Assembly: GCA_902776185.1 (NCBI GenBank)
Contig: CACYPH010000003.1
Location: 1 to 64,000 of the forward strand
Source: an uncultured Ruminococcus sp.
GTDB taxonomy: Bacteria > Bacillota > Clostridia > Oscillospirales > Acutalibacteraceae
DNA: 64,000 nucleotides
Direction of reading: 5' to 3'
Under the pieces are notes generated by a model. The model saw only the letters and a list, made by a program, of their open reading frames with translations. It did no database searches and was not told the origin of the DNA. The position numbers and the translations under genes were made by a program. Shown here piece after piece: positions 8,033 through 17,359 of the stretch; the first letter of the stretch is position 1; each line of letters opens with the position of its first letter.

Positions 8033-8811
8033 AATACGACTCCGGCGATCGCCAGCAGGCAGATCGCAATACTGATATAATCACGCTTTTTGAGCTTGAG
8101 CTGTTTCATTCTGGTGCGCCCCTTACCGCCCTGATAACAGCGGCATTCCATCGCGACCGCCAGCTCGTAGGCGCGTCTGAACGACGATACGAACAGCGGT
8201 ACCAGCACGGGGATCAGCGCCTTAACGCGGCTGACCAGACTGCCGCTTTCCATATCTGCACCGCGCGCTTTCTGTGCCGCCATGATCTTGTCGGTCTCTT
8301 CGAGCAGCGTCGGAACGAATCGCAGGGCGATGGTCATCATCATCGCGATCTCATGCACCTTGATGTGGAAGATCGTCAGCGGCTTCATCAGTCTTTCAAG
8401 CGCATCTGTCAGATCGTTCGGCGAGGTGGTAAAGGTCAAAACGGAGCTGAACAGGATCAGGCATACGATGCGGAGACATACAAAGATCGCGTTATGGATG
8501 CCCGCCCACGTGACCTTGAAGATCCACCATTCAAAGATCGGCTCGCCCTGACCGTAAAAGAGGTTCAAAAGCGACGTGATGATGACGATGATGATAATGA
8601 CCTTGAGGCTCTTGAGGTACATTTTGACCGGTACACGGCTCAAGAGTACCGCTGCGATCACCGTCGCGACAACGACGGCGAGCGAAAAGTAGTTGAAGGT
8701 ACAGAAGGTCAGAACGATAAACCCGATCAGGCTGACGATCTTCAGCCGCGGGTCGAGCCGGTGCAATACCGAGTCACAGGGGAAGTATTGACCGAGAGTA
8801 ACATCTCTCAT
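8002..8811 (-). CDS. ecfT: Energy-coupling factor transporter transmembrane protein EcfT
   Basis: EcfT is the membrane scaffold joining two EcfA ATPases to exchangeable substrate-binding S components for vitamins and other micronutrients. The 269-residue protein opens with the family start LGQYFPCDSVLHRLDPRLK and has about five membrane helices. Its two cytoplasmic coupling motifs are visible as AQKARGAD and AMECRCYQGG. The start ATG overlaps the ecfA2 stop by four bases. FolT, encoded at 27357, is a likely client S component. Confidence 0.95.
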   Translation of the reverse strand: MRDVTLGQYFPCDSVLHRLDPRLKIVSLIGFIVLTFCTFNYFSLAVVVATVIAAVLLSRVPVKMYLKSLKVIIIIVIITSLLNLFYGQGEPIFEWWIFKVTWAGIHNAIFVCLRIVCLILFSSVLTFTTSPNDLTDALERLMKPLTIFHIKVHEIAMMMTIALRFVPTLLEETDKIMAAQKARGADMESGSLVSRVKALIPVLVPLFVSSFRRAYELAVAMECRCYQGGKGRTRMKQLKLKKRDYISIAICLLAIAGVVLCNIFLPQIH

Positions 8812-9671
8812 AATCTCCCCTCCTTTTTCAGGAACTCGGTGATCTCCAGCACCGCCTTATCGACCGTCAGAACGCCCTTTTCGAGCGGAATTCCCTCCTC
8901 GATCAGGCTGTCGACGATCGATGTGATCTGAGGAACGCGCAAGCTCATTTTGCCCAGCTCTTCACCGCGGGAAAAGATATTCTGAGCGGTGTCGAACATA
9001 GTGAGCTTCGAGTGATTCATTACCATCACGCGGTCACAGACCGTTGCGACGTCCTCCATCGAATGGGAAACAAGGATAACGGTATTCCCGCGTTCCTTGT
9101 GATAATGGTAGATTTGTGATAACAGGATATCCCTGCCGACCGGATCAAGACCGGCGCACGGTTCGTCGAGGATCAGGATATCCGGATCCATCGCGATCAC
9201 ACCCGCGATCGCGGCGCGCCGCTTTTCACCGCCGGACAGATCAAAGGGAGATTTCTCGAGCAGTTCATGCTTCAAGCCGACGAACTTTGCGGCGTTATAG
9301 ACACGGTTTTCGATCTCTTCTGCGTCCAGTCCCATGTTGGACGGACCGAACGCGATATCCTTCGCGACGGTTTCTTCAAAGAGCTGGTATTCGGGATACT
9401 GGAACACCAAACCGACGCGGAAGCGGATCTTGCGGATTTCCTTGGGCTTTGCCCAGATATCCACGCCGTCGAGCTTGATCGTGCCGGCAGTCGGCTTGAG
9501 CAGTCCGTTAAGCATCTGAACCAGGGTCGATTTACCGGAACCGGTGTGTCCGATGACACCGACAAAATCGCCCTGTTCAATGTCAAAATCAAGATGATCG
9601 ACCGCGATATGTTCCGTGGGCATCCCCTGAGAATAGGTATATACCAGATCGCGTGCAGATAATAAACTCAT
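8808..9671 (-). CDS. ecfA2: Energy-coupling factor ATPase EcfA2
   Basis: ABC ATPase of 287 residues. Walker A GHTGSGKS at about 41-48, signature LSGGEKRR and Walker B DILILDEP are intact, and the Q-loop reads [13 protein letters not shown], as expected for EcfA2. The ATG at 9671 is chosen because it overlaps the ecfA1 stop as ATGA and has GGAGG upstream. A longer upstream reading adds only ten residues within ecfA1. It pairs with EcfA1 to power EcfT. Confidence 0.95.
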   Translation of the reverse strand: MSLLSARDLVYTYSQGMPTEHIAVDHLDFDIEQGDFVGVIGHTGSGKSTLVQMLNGLLKPTAGTIKLDGVDIWAKPKEIRKIRFRVGLVFQYPEYQLFEETVAKDIAFGPSNMGLDAEEIENRVYNAAKFVGLKHELLEKSPFDLSGGEKRRAAIAGVIAMDPDILILDEPCAGLDPVGRDILLSQIYHYHKERGNTVILVSHSMEDVATVCDRVMVMNHSKLTMFDTAQNIFSRGEELGKMSLRVPQITSIVDSLIEEGIPLEKGVLTVDKAVLEITEFLKKEGRL

Positions 9672-10519
9672 GCCAGCACCTCCCTCAGGAGCGCACAGCA
9701 CTCATTTTCAAACAGCGGAAGCCGATCGATCTTGACGCCGCAGGCACGCAGCTTGTAGCACAATTCCGTCGCCTGCGGTACATCGAGCCGATGCTTCTTG
9801 AGCAGCTCCACCTGTGAAAACACCTCATAAGGCGTGCCCGAGGTGAGCAGTCTGCCGTCGTCTACGACGTAGACCTTGTCCGCGGTGACCGCTTCTTCCA
9901 TATAGTGCGTGATCATGACGACGGTGATCCCGTTCTCGCGATTGAGCTTATGGATCGTATCCAGAACCTCCTGCCTGCCCTTCGGGTCGAGCATCGCGGT
10001 CGGCTCGTCGAGTACGATGCAGTCGGGCTTCATCGCAATAATGCCTGCGATGGCGACGCGCTGCTTTTGACCGCCGGAGAGCTTATGCGGCGCTTTGAGG
10101 CGGTGCTCGTACATATCCACTGCTTTCAGCGCTTCATCCACTCGCTCGCGGATCTCATCGGGCGCAATGCCGAGATTTTCGGGGCCGAACGCGACGTCCT
10201 CCTCCACAATCCCCGCGACAAGCTGATTGTCGGGATTTTGCAGAACCAATCCGACCTTGCGGCGGATATCGTAGGAGAGCGCCTCGTCGGCGGTATCCAT
10301 ACCGTCGATATACACCTTGCCCATCGAGGGGATCAGCATCGCGTTGAGATGCTTTGCGACCGTGCTTTTGCCCGAGCCGTTATGTCCGACGATCGCGACA
10401 AAATCACCCTTGTTGATACTCAGGCTCAGGTCGCGGATCACGTAGTTTTCATTTTTCGGCTGATCTTCCTCCCCTTCGTCATAGCGAAAAAAGAGGTTTT
10501 CGATTTTGATAAATTCCAT
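9668..10519 (-). CDS. ecfA1: Energy-coupling factor ATPase EcfA1
   Basis: ABC ATPase of 283 residues. Walker A GHNGSGKS sits at 45-52, the Q-loop is [21 protein letters not shown], which is typical of EcfA1, and the signature is LSGGQKQR with Walker B DCIVLDEP. It heads the ecfA1-ecfA2-ecfT-truA unit. The 60-base gap before it could hold a promoter, but I see no clear one, so read-through from the upstream methyltransferase gene is possible. Confidence 0.95.
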   Translation of the reverse strand: MEFIKIENLFFRYDEGEEDQPKNENYVIRDLSLSINKGDFVAIVGHNGSGKSTVAKHLNAMLIPSMGKVYIDGMDTADEALSYDIRRKVGLVLQNPDNQLVAGIVEEDVAFGPENLGIAPDEIRERVDEALKAVDMYEHRLKAPHKLSGGQKQRVAIAGIIAMKPDCIVLDEPTAMLDPKGRQEVLDTIHKLNRENGITVVMITHYMEEAVTADKVYVVDDGRLLTSGTPYEVFSQVELLKKHRLDVPQATELCYKLRACGVKIDRLPLFENECCALLREVLA

Positions 10520-10579
10520 ATACCTTCATTCCTTATCAGATAAACGCTCATTACAAGTCGCTTTCCATAGAGGAGTTGT

Positions 10580-11443
10580 TTATTTCTGCCAGATCGCGGT
10601 CGCGCCGCAGGGCAGATACAAGCCGGTTTCGGTGCAATGAAGCCCGATCTCATCGGACGTCACCTTACCGCCGAAACGCTTTTGAACCAAGAGACTGAGC
10701 AGGTATTCCGTAGCAGACGCGGATAAACCGGTCGTGTAGGAATTCAAGATCACAAATGCGGGATCATCCGACAGAACGCCTGCGCATAATTCTACAAAAG
10801 AATAAATTTGATCCTCAAACTTCCATATCTCTCCGGACGGACCTCTGCCGTAGGACGGCGGATCCATGATGATCGCGTCGTACCTTCTGCCGCGGCGGAT
10901 CTCCCGCGCAACAAATTTTCCGCAGTCGTCGACGATCCAGCGTACGGGCTTATCGCTGACGCCGGACGAGGCGGCATTTTCCTTAGCCCAGCCGACCATT
11001 CCTTTGGATGCGTCGACATGACAGACCGCCGCGCCCGCTTTCAGACACGAGATCGTCGCACAGCCGGTATAACCGAACAGATTCAATACATTTAAGGGGC
11101 GATCACTGCCTTTGATCAGATCGGCGGCATAGTCCCAGTTGACCGCCTGCTCGGGAAAAACGCCGGTGTGCTTAAAGCCCATGGGCTTGACGTTAAGGGT
11201 CAGGTCGCGATATTTCACCGACCATGACTGAGGTATTTTCTTGTATATCTGCCACTTACCGCCGCCTGTGTTAGAGCGGTGATAGCGGGCGTGAGCGCTG
11301 CGCCAGAGGGGATTTTTCCGCTCGGTGTTCCAGATGACCTGCGGATCGGGACGGATGAGGATAACATCGCCCCACCGTTCCAGACGCTCGCCGTCTGACG
11401 CGTCGATCAACTCATAATCCTTCCAAAATTCAGAGCTTCTCAT
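10580..11443 (-). CDS. Class I SAM-dependent methyltransferase (RlmI-like C-terminal domain)
   Basis: The 287-residue protein matches the Methyltrans_SAM group related to RlmI/RlmK 23S rRNA cytosine methyltransferases, but lacks their N-terminal PUA domain. The SAM-binding motif is VLNLFGYTGCATISCLKAGA, followed by VCHVDASKGMVGWAKENA. The catalytic-type motif is DPPSYGRG. The ATG at 11443 with GGAGT upstream is preferred over 11458. The exact target is not shown by the sequence. A parS site lies just upstream. Confidence 0.82.
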   Translation of the reverse strand: MRSSEFWKDYELIDASDGERLERWGDVILIRPDPQVIWNTERKNPLWRSAHARYHRSNTGGGKWQIYKKIPQSWSVKYRDLTLNVKPMGFKHTGVFPEQAVNWDYAADLIKGSDRPLNVLNLFGYTGCATISCLKAGAAVCHVDASKGMVGWAKENAASSGVSDKPVRWIVDDCGKFVAREIRRGRRYDAIIMDPPSYGRGPSGEIWKFEDQIYSFVELCAGVLSDDPAFVILNSYTTGLSASATEYLLSLLVQKRFGGKVTSDEIGLHCTETGLYLPCGATAIWQK

Positions 11444-11473
11444 GAGTACTCCAATCAAGTGTATTAGAACATT

Positions 11474-11489
11474 TGTTTCACGTGAAACA
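11474..11489. other. parS centromere-like ParB binding site
   Basis: The 16-base sequence TGTTTCACGTGAAACA is the perfect parS consensus palindrome bound by ParB/Spo0J. It sits in the gap between ruvB and the methyltransferase gene. Sites of this kind usually cluster in the origin-proximal part of Firmicutes chromosomes. Confidence 0.92.
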
Positions 11490-11506
11490 TTTTTACTGCA
11501 TCTCTA

Positions 11507-12574
11507 TCAGTTATCAAACAGGCTTCCCTGAGCCGCCGCAGTACCTGACGGTACCTGATAGCCGAGGTGCTCATACGCCGCCGCAGTGACACATCTGCCG
11601 CGCGGGGTACGAGAGAGAAAACCGATCTGCATGAGGTACGGCTCATAGACGTCCTCGATGGTGACGGCTTCCTCGCCGATCGCCGCCGCTAAGGTCTCCA
11701 ATCCGACCGGACCGCCGCGATAGTATTTAATCATCGCGTCAAGCATCCTGCGGTCGTTCTGATCAAGACCCAGTTCGTCGATCTCGAGCTTATCGAGCGC
11801 CGTCTGCGCGACCTCAAGGTTGATGATGCCGTCGCCGATGACCTCGGAAAAGTCGCGGACACGCTTTAACAGGCGATTGGCGATTCGCGGCGTACCGCGG
11901 GAACGGGATGCAAGCTCGAGCGCGCCCTCCTCGTCGATGCGGATATTCAGGATGCCGGCGGAACGCGTGATGATCTGCGCGAGTTCCTCGGGCGTATACA
12001 TTTCAAGGCGCAGTACAACGCCGAAACGATCTCTCAGGGGGGCGGTCAGCTGACCTGCGCGGGTCGTCGCGCCGACAAGCGTGAATCGCGGCAGCGGCAG
12101 ATGATAAGACGCCGCCATCTGACCCTTGCCGGTGATGATATCGATGGCAAAGTCCTCCATCGACGGATAGAGGATCTCCTCAACCGCGCGCGACAGGCGG
12201 TGGATCTCGTCGATAAACAATACGTCGCCGGGATTGAGGTTGGTCAAGAGCGCCGCCAAATCGCCGGGCTTTTCGATCGCAGGACCGGAGGTAATGCGGA
12301 TATTGACGCCCATCTCGTTCGCAATAATGCCGGAAAGGGTCGTTTTACCCAGTCCGGGAGGGCCGTAGAGCAGTACGTGATCGAGCGATTCGCCGCGTTT
12401 TTTCGCCGCCTCGATAAAGACCTTCAGGTTCTCCTTCGCCTTATCCTGACCGATGTATTCGTCAAGTGTTTTCGGACGCAGGGGGTTATCTGAATCCAGT
12501 GTATCCGACGGAATCTCAGAGGTGTCGACCAAGCGATCCTCGTAGTCCATCTCAAAATCAGTGTTATACTCCAT
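11507..12574 (-). CDS. ruvB: Holliday junction branch migration helicase RuvB
   Basis: RuvB is the hexameric AAA+ motor that drives branch migration with RuvA. The 355-residue protein carries Walker A GPPGLGKT at 71-78, Walker [10 protein letters not shown], sensor [10 protein letters not shown] and the C-terminal winged helix with the [12 protein letters not shown] motif. Length is normal. It is the third gene of the ruvC-ruvA-ruvB unit, with a gap of 28 bases after ruvA. Confidence 0.97.
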   Translation of the reverse strand: MEYNTDFEMDYEDRLVDTSEIPSDTLDSDNPLRPKTLDEYIGQDKAKENLKVFIEAAKKRGESLDHVLLYGPPGLGKTTLSGIIANEMGVNIRITSGPAIEKPGDLAALLTNLNPGDVLFIDEIHRLSRAVEEILYPSMEDFAIDIITGKGQMAASYHLPLPRFTLVGATTRAGQLTAPLRDRFGVVLRLEMYTPEELAQIITRSAGILNIRIDEEGALELASRSRGTPRIANRLLKRVRDFSEVIGDGIINLEVAQTALDKLEIDELGLDQNDRRMLDAMIKYYRGGPVGLETLAAAIGEEAVTIEDVYEPYLMQIGFLSRTPRGRCVTAAAYEHLGYQVPSGTAAAQGSLFDN

Positions 12575-12602
12575 GTTCGCTTTCCTTTATGAAAATATCG
12601 TA

Positions 12603-13190
12603 TTATGCCATCTGTCGAAGCGTCGCGGTGATCATTTCCTCAACGCTCATATTCGGATCGAGCCGCGAGAGGATCGGGGTGACGTCCGCGGCAGAATAAC
12701 CGAAAACTGCCAATGCCGCGACTGCCTTGGATACGTTGCCCGTATCGGCGATCACCGAACCCTTGCTGATCTCCATACCCTCGGTCGAGATGCCCTTGAT
12801 CTTGTCCTTGAGCTCGAGCACGATGCGCTGGGCGAGCTTCGGCCCGACGCCGTTAGCACGGGTCAGGGTTTTGCTGTCGCCCGCAGATACGCACATCGCG
12901 ATCTGCTCGGAGCTGAGCTCGGAGAGGATCGCCAGCGCGACCTTAGGTCCGACGCCGGTGATCGCGATCAGCATACGGAAGGTGTTCAGCTCGGACTTAC
13001 TCGCAAAGCCGAACAGCTCCATCGCGTCCTCGCGGACATTCATGTGGGTGTAGAGCATGACCTCTGTATTGAGCTTCAATTGCTTCTGGGTAGACATCGA
13101 GGTCTGGACGCGGTAGCCAACGCCGCCGCATTCAACGACCGCAAAGCCCGCTTCCATCAATATCAGTGTGCCTCGTACCGAATATATCAT
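12603..13190 (-). CDS. ruvA: Holliday junction DNA helicase subunit RuvA
   Basis: RuvA binds four-way junctions and loads RuvB. The 195-residue protein begins MIYSVRGTL, carries the helix-hairpin-helix motifs ITGVGPKVALAIL and ANGVGPKLAQRIVLELKDK, and ends with the flexible RuvB-binding domain III. The start overlaps the ruvC stop by four bases. Confidence 0.96.
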   Translation of the reverse strand: MIYSVRGTLILMEAGFAVVECGGVGYRVQTSMSTQKQLKLNTEVMLYTHMNVREDAMELFGFASKSELNTFRMLIAITGVGPKVALAILSELSSEQIAMCVSAGDSKTLTRANGVGPKLAQRIVLELKDKIKGISTEGMEISKGSVIADTGNVSKAVAALAVFGYSAADVTPILSRLDPNMSVEEMITATLRQMA

Positions 13191-13699
13191 GTGTCATTCC
13201 TTCTTTGCATGAGCAGACGGCGCAGGTCGGTGCCTGCCGCCTGAGTATGTGTGATCGCGATCGCCAATGCGTCCGCGGTATCGTCGGGCTTCGGAACTTC
13301 TTTGAGATGCAGAAGCCTGCGCGTCATTTCCATGACCTGCGGCTTTTTCGCTTTACCGTAGCCGGTGACGGCGGTCTTGACCTGCAGGGGTGTGTACTCA
13401 TAGACAGGAATCCCTGCCTGACGCGCCGCAAGGATGATCACCCCGCGCGCCTGAGCGACCTGGATGCCCGTGGTGATGTTGGTATTGAAATACAGCTTTT
13501 CGATCGACATCGCATCCGGTCGGTAACGCTTGATGACTTCGACAACGTCGTCGTAGATCATCTGAAGCCGATCATCAAAGGAGGTATGCGCCGGAGTAGT
13601 GATCGCGCCGAATGCCACGGGACGAAAACGGTTTGACTGTGCTTCTATGACGCCCCAGCCGACGATCGCGTAGCCGGGGTCAATGCCGAGTATAATCAA
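13187..13699 (-). CDS. ruvC: Crossover junction endodeoxyribonuclease RuvC
   Basis: RuvC resolves Holliday junctions by paired nicking. The 170-residue protein begins IILGIDPGYAIVGWG with the first catalytic Asp, then carries the SIEKLYFNTN and VARGV-like motifs and the C-terminal DDTADALAIAITH acidic pair. Start is TTG at 13699 with GGGAGGG upstream. It leads the operon from a good promoter at 13784-13812. Confidence 0.95.
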   Translation of the reverse strand: MIILGIDPGYAIVGWGVIEAQSNRFRPVAFGAITTPAHTSFDDRLQMIYDDVVEVIKRYRPDAMSIEKLYFNTNITTGIQVAQARGVIILAARQAGIPVYEYTPLQVKTAVTGYGKAKKPQVMEMTRRLLHLKEVPKPDDTADALAIAITHTQAAGTDLRRLLMQRRNDT

Positions 13700-13783
13700 A
13701 CTTTTCCCTCCCGAATGTCGATTTATTATTCCGTATCAGAATATTAAGCTCGTTTTGCATACAAGCCCACATTTTGACAGTTT

Positions 13784-13812
13784 ATTATAGCACAAAAACG
13801 TTGCGTTATCAA
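13784..13812 (-). promoter_or_regulatory. Promoter of the ruvCAB unit
   Basis: Minus-strand TTGATA (13812-13807), a 17-base spacer and TATAAT (13789-13784), with TG one base before the -10. Start would be about 80 bases before the ruvC TTG. Confidence 0.8.
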
Positions 13813-13823
13813 CCAAAAAATAG

Positions 13824-13850
13824 AAAAAACCGCCGATTTTCAGCGGTTTA
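13824..13850 (-). terminator. Terminator of the formate/nitrite-type channel gene
   Basis: AAACCGC and GCGGTTT form a stem with a 9-base loop. The minus-strand transcript then enters a T-rich stretch. Confidence 0.65.
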
Positions 13851-13867
13851 TCTCTAAAAATTTTGCG

Positions 13868-14521
13868 CTATTTTTTTGCCGATTTTGCAGCTTTCAGCTG
13901 AGCGGCCGCAAATTTTCTCACAACATGGAAGATGACAGCGCCGACCAGATTGCCCGCCGTGACCAGCAGGATGTATACGATCCCTTTGCCGGTATACAGC
14001 GCGCCGGATGCGGCAAAGTAAAACATATCCGCCACGGAATGCTCAAAGCCGCAGATAATGAATGCCGGGATCGCGGTAAAGACGATCAGGTATTTATTGA
14101 ACGCCTTTTTGTCATCGTCAGCCTTAAAGAAATCGACGGCGATATAGACCAGTATGCCGCACAATGCGCCGAGGGCGATCGTCTGCAGGGGCGCCTGCGT
14201 CAATTTGGCGTCACATATTTTGGAAGCTGTTTCTGCAAGCGCAGGCTTTGCATAGGCGACCAATGCGCCCATCCCCATACAGCCGAGGATATTGCCGACC
14301 CAAATCAGGCACAGCAGCAGGATATAGGACGGCTTGTTTTCCAGCAAGTAGGCGGTTTTGCCGGTAAAGAGCAAGAATCCGTTCAAGAGGATCACGGTCA
14401 GTCCCAGCGAGAACAGCAGTGCGCCGACGATCTTGTTCTCGCAGGCGAGAAATACGCCGCCGCCGAACGAAATCATCACGCCCGCCATAATGGCGGATAC
14501 AAGATTTTGTAGTTGTTTCAT
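13868..14521 (-). CDS. Formate/nitrite transporter family channel
   Basis: The 217-residue protein has six hydrophobic segments and the family signature GFEHSVADMFYF near 160-175, plus the first signature GGGVFLACEN-like loop. FNT proteins form pentameric channels for formate, nitrite, hydrosulfide or acetate. Formate is the likeliest in a fermenter, but the sequence does not settle the substrate. The ATG at 14521 is chosen because the GTG at 14533 falls inside the predicted promoter region. The transcript leader would be only about ten bases. Confidence 0.85.
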   Translation of the reverse strand: MKQLQNLVSAIMAGVMISFGGGVFLACENKIVGALLFSLGLTVILLNGFLLFTGKTAYLLENKPSYILLLCLIWVGNILGCMGMGALVAYAKPALAETASKICDAKLTQAPLQTIALGALCGILVYIAVDFFKADDDKKAFNKYLIVFTAIPAFIICGFEHSVADMFYFAASGALYTGKGIVYILLVTAGNLVGAVIFHVVRKFAAAQLKAAKSAKK

Positions 14522-14536
14522 ATTATCACCCACCCC

Positions 14537-14565
14537 ATTCTACCAGATATAGGGTGAGGAATCAA
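14537..14565 (-). promoter_or_regulatory. Promoter of the formate/nitrite-type channel gene
   Basis: Minus-strand TTGATT (14565-14560), a 17-base spacer and TAGAAT (14542-14537). Confidence 0.7.
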
Positions 14566-14567
14566 TA

Positions 14568-14918
14568 CTATTTTTCGACTTTTTTCTCCAATGTCACCGT
14601 ATCGCCGTGATAACTCAGCTCGACGCTGTCGCCGTGGAGCTCATAATCGAACTCATAGCTGACGTCGTCGCTTGAGTCAATGATCACGATACTGTCGTCC
14701 GTTAAGGAGCATAAGCCGACGATATCAAGCGAATCGTCGCTGTTTTCCACCGTAAAGGCGGCGTCGCTGTCGTAAAAGCAAAGCTGAGCGGTGTTGCCGT
14801 TATCGAACTCGCCGACCCAATCATACAGTCGGATCTCGTCCCGCGGACCGTTGACCGTCGGTGTGCATCCGCTGAGCACCAGACAGACTGCGGCAATCAA
14901 ACCCATCACCTTTTTCAT
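14568..14918 (-). CDS. Small secreted lipoprotein, unknown function
   Basis: The 116-residue protein starts with a lipoprotein signal (MKKVMGLIAAVCLVLSGC, Cys18 after the LSG lipobox). The mature part is acidic with alternating beta strands (YDWVGEFDNGNTAQLCFYD, then DSVELSYHGDTVTLEKK), resembling the small lipocalin-like or META-type domains seen in Clostridia lipoproteins. Several in-frame ATG codons precede the chosen one (14930 and others). I do not recognise a specific family. No neighbour points to a role. Confidence 0.65.
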   Translation of the reverse strand: MKKVMGLIAAVCLVLSGCTPTVNGPRDEIRLYDWVGEFDNGNTAQLCFYDSDAAFTVENSDDSLDIVGLCSLTDDSIVIIDSSDDVSYEFDYELHGDSVELSYHGDTVTLEKKVEK

Positions 14919-14963
14919 AACCATCACCATTATCATACTATGATAAGTGATACAATAATATAC

Positions 14964-14988
14964 AAAAAAGCAGTCAATAACGACTGCC
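14964..14988 (-). terminator. Terminator of the four-helix membrane protein gene
   Basis: GCAGTC and GACTGC form a stem with a 6-base loop. The minus-strand transcript then reads six T. Confidence 0.7.
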
Positions 14989-15004
14989 TTAACGGTAACT
15001 TGAA

Positions 15005-15481
15005 TTATTTCTGCTGATTTCTCATGCGCATCGCGGTCGCCTGGAAGCCCTGAGCGGACATAAACAGACAGATGACGTTGAGCACCAGCGTGATGAGCGC
15101 GCCGATCGAAATGTAGCTTGCAAACGAAAAGGTGATGACGACGGCACAGATAACAGCGCATAAGCCGGAAATGATGAATTTGACCTTGGACTTGCTGTCG
15201 AGTACGCAGAAGAAGAACGCGACGATCGGGAAAATGACGAGGATCGCGCCGACGACCGCAAGCGGTATACCGCCGAGCTCGCCGTAGCCTGCGGGATTGA
15301 CCAGAAGGTTGAACGCGGTGATCGTCCTTTCTACGGTCTTGCCCTCGACCTCGACCGGCCCCTGGATAAATGGGATCGCCGTACACACGGTCTGTAAAAA
15401 GAACATCACAGCGAGGAAATAGCGCACCCTGCGCTCGGAGGGCGATTCTACCCTCTCTTCAACATCGGTAAATCTTGCCAT
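15005..15481 (-). CDS. Small membrane protein with four helices, unknown
   Basis: The 158-residue protein has hydrophobic segments at roughly 22-42, 70-92, 100-122 and 125-147, with a short loop containing IQGPVEVEGKTVE between the first two. The C-terminal tail is short and basic. ATG at 15481 follows AGGTGAT. I do not recognise a family. It is monocistronic, with its own terminator. Confidence 0.65.
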   Translation of the reverse strand: MARFTDVEERVESPSERRVRYFLAVMFFLQTVCTAIPFIQGPVEVEGKTVERTITAFNLLVNPAGYGELGGIPLAVVGAILVIFPIVAFFFCVLDSKSKVKFIISGLCAVICAVVITFSFASYISIGALITLVLNVICLFMSAQGFQATAMRMRNQQK

Positions 15482-15555
15482 ACAAATCACCTGCTTTCAA
15501 ATCTTTTCCTATTCTAGCACAGACGGCAGAGGAATTCAATAGTTTTATTTTTAGT

Positions 15556-15581
15556 GCGGGAGGAGCAAGCCCCTCCCCTAC
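15556..15581. repeat. Short palindromic intergenic repeat (family C)
   Basis: GCGGGAGGAGCAAGCCCCTCCCCTAC-type palindrome. A related unit with the same outer frame lies at 63000-63025. Confidence 0.6.
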
Positions 15582-15647
15582 ATTTTGTTTGACATTAACG
15601 AAAAAAATGATATAATACTGCTGAATCTCAATATGGGAGGTATTGAT

Positions 15648-17300
15648 ATGCATTGGATTCATGATACGGTGTTCTACAATATTTATCCGCTCGGATTCTG
15701 CGGAGCGCCGAAATATAACGACTTTCAGCTGACCTATCGGCTGGACAAAATCTACGACTTTATCCCCCATTTCAAGAAAATGGGCGTCAACGCGATCGTG
15801 TTCAATCCCGTATTTGAAAGCACAAAGCACGGTTATGACACCATCGACTACTATAAAATCGATTCACGCCTCGGCGATAACGAGAGCTTTAAGAATATCT
15901 GCGATACCCTGCACGAGAACGGTATCCGCGTCCTGCTCGACGGTGTATTCAATCATGTCGGCAGAGATTTCTTTGCCTTCAAGGATATTCAGGAAAACGG
16001 CTACGGCTCTATCTACTGCTCATGGTTCCAGAATGTACGGTTTGACGGTCAAAGTCCCTACGGCGACAACTTCACCTACGAGGGCTGGGCGGGTCACTAC
16101 GATCTTGTCAAGTTGAATCTGCAGAATGATTTTGTCGTGGAACACCTGCTCGACGCAGTCAAATACTGGATCGAGGAATTCGGCATCGACGGTCTGCGGC
16201 TGGACGCGGCAAACGTGATGGATCTGAGCTTCTTTAAAAAGCTCAAAAATATGTGCAAGGAATTAAAGCCCGATTTCTGGATGTACGGCGAGATCGTCGG
16301 CGGCGACTACAATCGCTGGGCAAATCCCGAAATGCTCGATTCCGTCACCAATTACGAGATCTACAAGGGGCTTTACTCCAGCCATAATGACCGCAACTAC
16401 TTTGAATTCGCTCACTCGATGGACAGAGAATGCGGCGACTGGGGTATCTACAAGGGATTGTACCTCTACAATTTTGCAGATAACCACGATGTCACGCGGC
16501 TTGCGAGCATCCTGCGCGATAAAAGCCTGCAGAAAAATGTGTACACTATGCTTTACACCATGCCGGGCGCGCCGTCGATCTATTACGGCAGTGAGTTCGG
16601 CGTTGAGGGCAGGATCGAAAAAGGCCGGTCCGACGATGACGTCCGCAGAGAGATGAACCTTGATGCGCTCGAAAATCCTGACTACGACCTCTTTGAGCAT
16701 ATCTGCAAGCTCGGCAAGATCAAGCATACGCTTGAGGCGCTGCAGACCGGTCAATATAAAAACGAGATCATCCAGCTTGAGCATCTGTGCTACTCGATGA
16801 GAACCGATCGTCAGAGGATATACGTGATGCTCAACCAGAGCAACGAGGTGCGCAGGATCGGCATCAACACCGGCTTCCACGGCGTTCTGACCGATTTGCT
16901 TAACAATAACGAGCAGTTCAGCTGTAACGGTTACATGGATATCGTTGTAGAGCCGAGAAGCTCGCGCATCCTGATCGAAAATGACGGCAGCTTTACCATC
17001 GATTTTCACAGTATCGAGGAATCTGCGCCTGTCGAGCAGCACGTCAGCGATACCCCCTCCCCCGCTCCTGTTGAAACAGCGCTCGAGCCGGAGGAAGTCG
17101 TATTAGGCAAATACCGTCACTTCAAAGGTAACGAATATGAGGTCGTCGGCTTTGCGAAAGACAGCGAAACAACAGAAAAAATGGTCATCTACCGCGCGCT
17201 GTACGGAGAGAAAGAATTATGGGTTCGCCCGTATGAAATGTTCCGCGAGATCATCGAGCGCGATGGCAAAAAGATGAGGAGATTTGAAAAAATCGATTAA
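15648..17300 (+). CDS. Cytoplasmic GH13 alpha-glucan hydrolase fused to a DUF1653 domain
   Basis: The 550-residue protein has no signal peptide, so it should act on imported maltodextrins. The GH13 barrel is complete: region I DGVFNHVG, nucleophile D186 in GLRLDAANV, acid/base E215 in MYGEIVGG and D281 in FADNHDV. It is of the neopullulanase/cyclomaltodextrinase-like or maltodextrin glucosidase type. A beta domain follows to about 460, then a Pro/Glu linker, then about 483-550 matches DUF1653 (GKYRHFKGNEYEVVGF, YRALYGEKELWVRP). The start ATG at 15648 has GGGAGGT ahead of it. A DUF1653 fused to a GH13 enzyme is unusual. The domain's role is unknown. Confidence 0.85.
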   Translation: MHWIHDTVFYNIYPLGFCGAPKYNDFQLTYRLDKIYDFIPHFKKMGVNAIVFNPVFESTKHGYDTIDYYKIDSRLGDNESFKNICDTLHENGIRVLLDGVFNHVGRDFFAFKDIQENGYGSIYCSWFQNVRFDGQSPYGDNFTYEGWAGHYDLVKLNLQNDFVVEHLLDAVKYWIEEFGIDGLRLDAANVMDLSFFKKLKNMCKELKPDFWMYGEIVGGDYNRWANPEMLDSVTNYEIYKGLYSSHNDRNYFEFAHSMDRECGDWGIYKGLYLYNFADNHDVTRLASILRDKSLQKNVYTMLYTMPGAPSIYYGSEFGVEGRIEKGRSDDDVRREMNLDALENPDYDLFEHICKLGKIKHTLEALQTGQYKNEIIQLEHLCYSMRTDRQRIYVMLNQSNEVRRIGINTGFHGVLTDLLNNNEQFSCNGYMDIVVEPRSSRILIENDGSFTIDFHSIEESAPVEQHVSDTPSPAPVETALEPEEVVLGKYRHFKGNEYEVVGFAKDSETTEKMVIYRALYGEKELWVRPYEMFREIIERDGKKMRRFEKID

Positions 17301-17312
17301 ACAGACGCATAA

Positions 17313-17346
17313 AACGGCGGCGCATCCGATCGGGTGCGCCGCCGTT
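17313..17346. terminator. Bidirectional terminator between convergent genes
   Basis: AACGGCGGCGCA and TGCGCCGCCGTT form a strong stem between the GH13 gene and the minus-strand gene at 17360. A T run follows on the plus strand and an A-rich stretch precedes it. Confidence 0.85.
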
Positions 17347-17359
17347 GATCTTTTTGAAA

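Noticed and set aside
12561..13244. Plus-strand ORF of 227 codons opposite ruvA
   Set aside because: It is the mirror of the well supported ruvA frame, has no ribosome site and no family match. The same holds for the other long antisense ORFs, such as 18272-19408, 22872-24293, 44521-45627 and 61118-62146.
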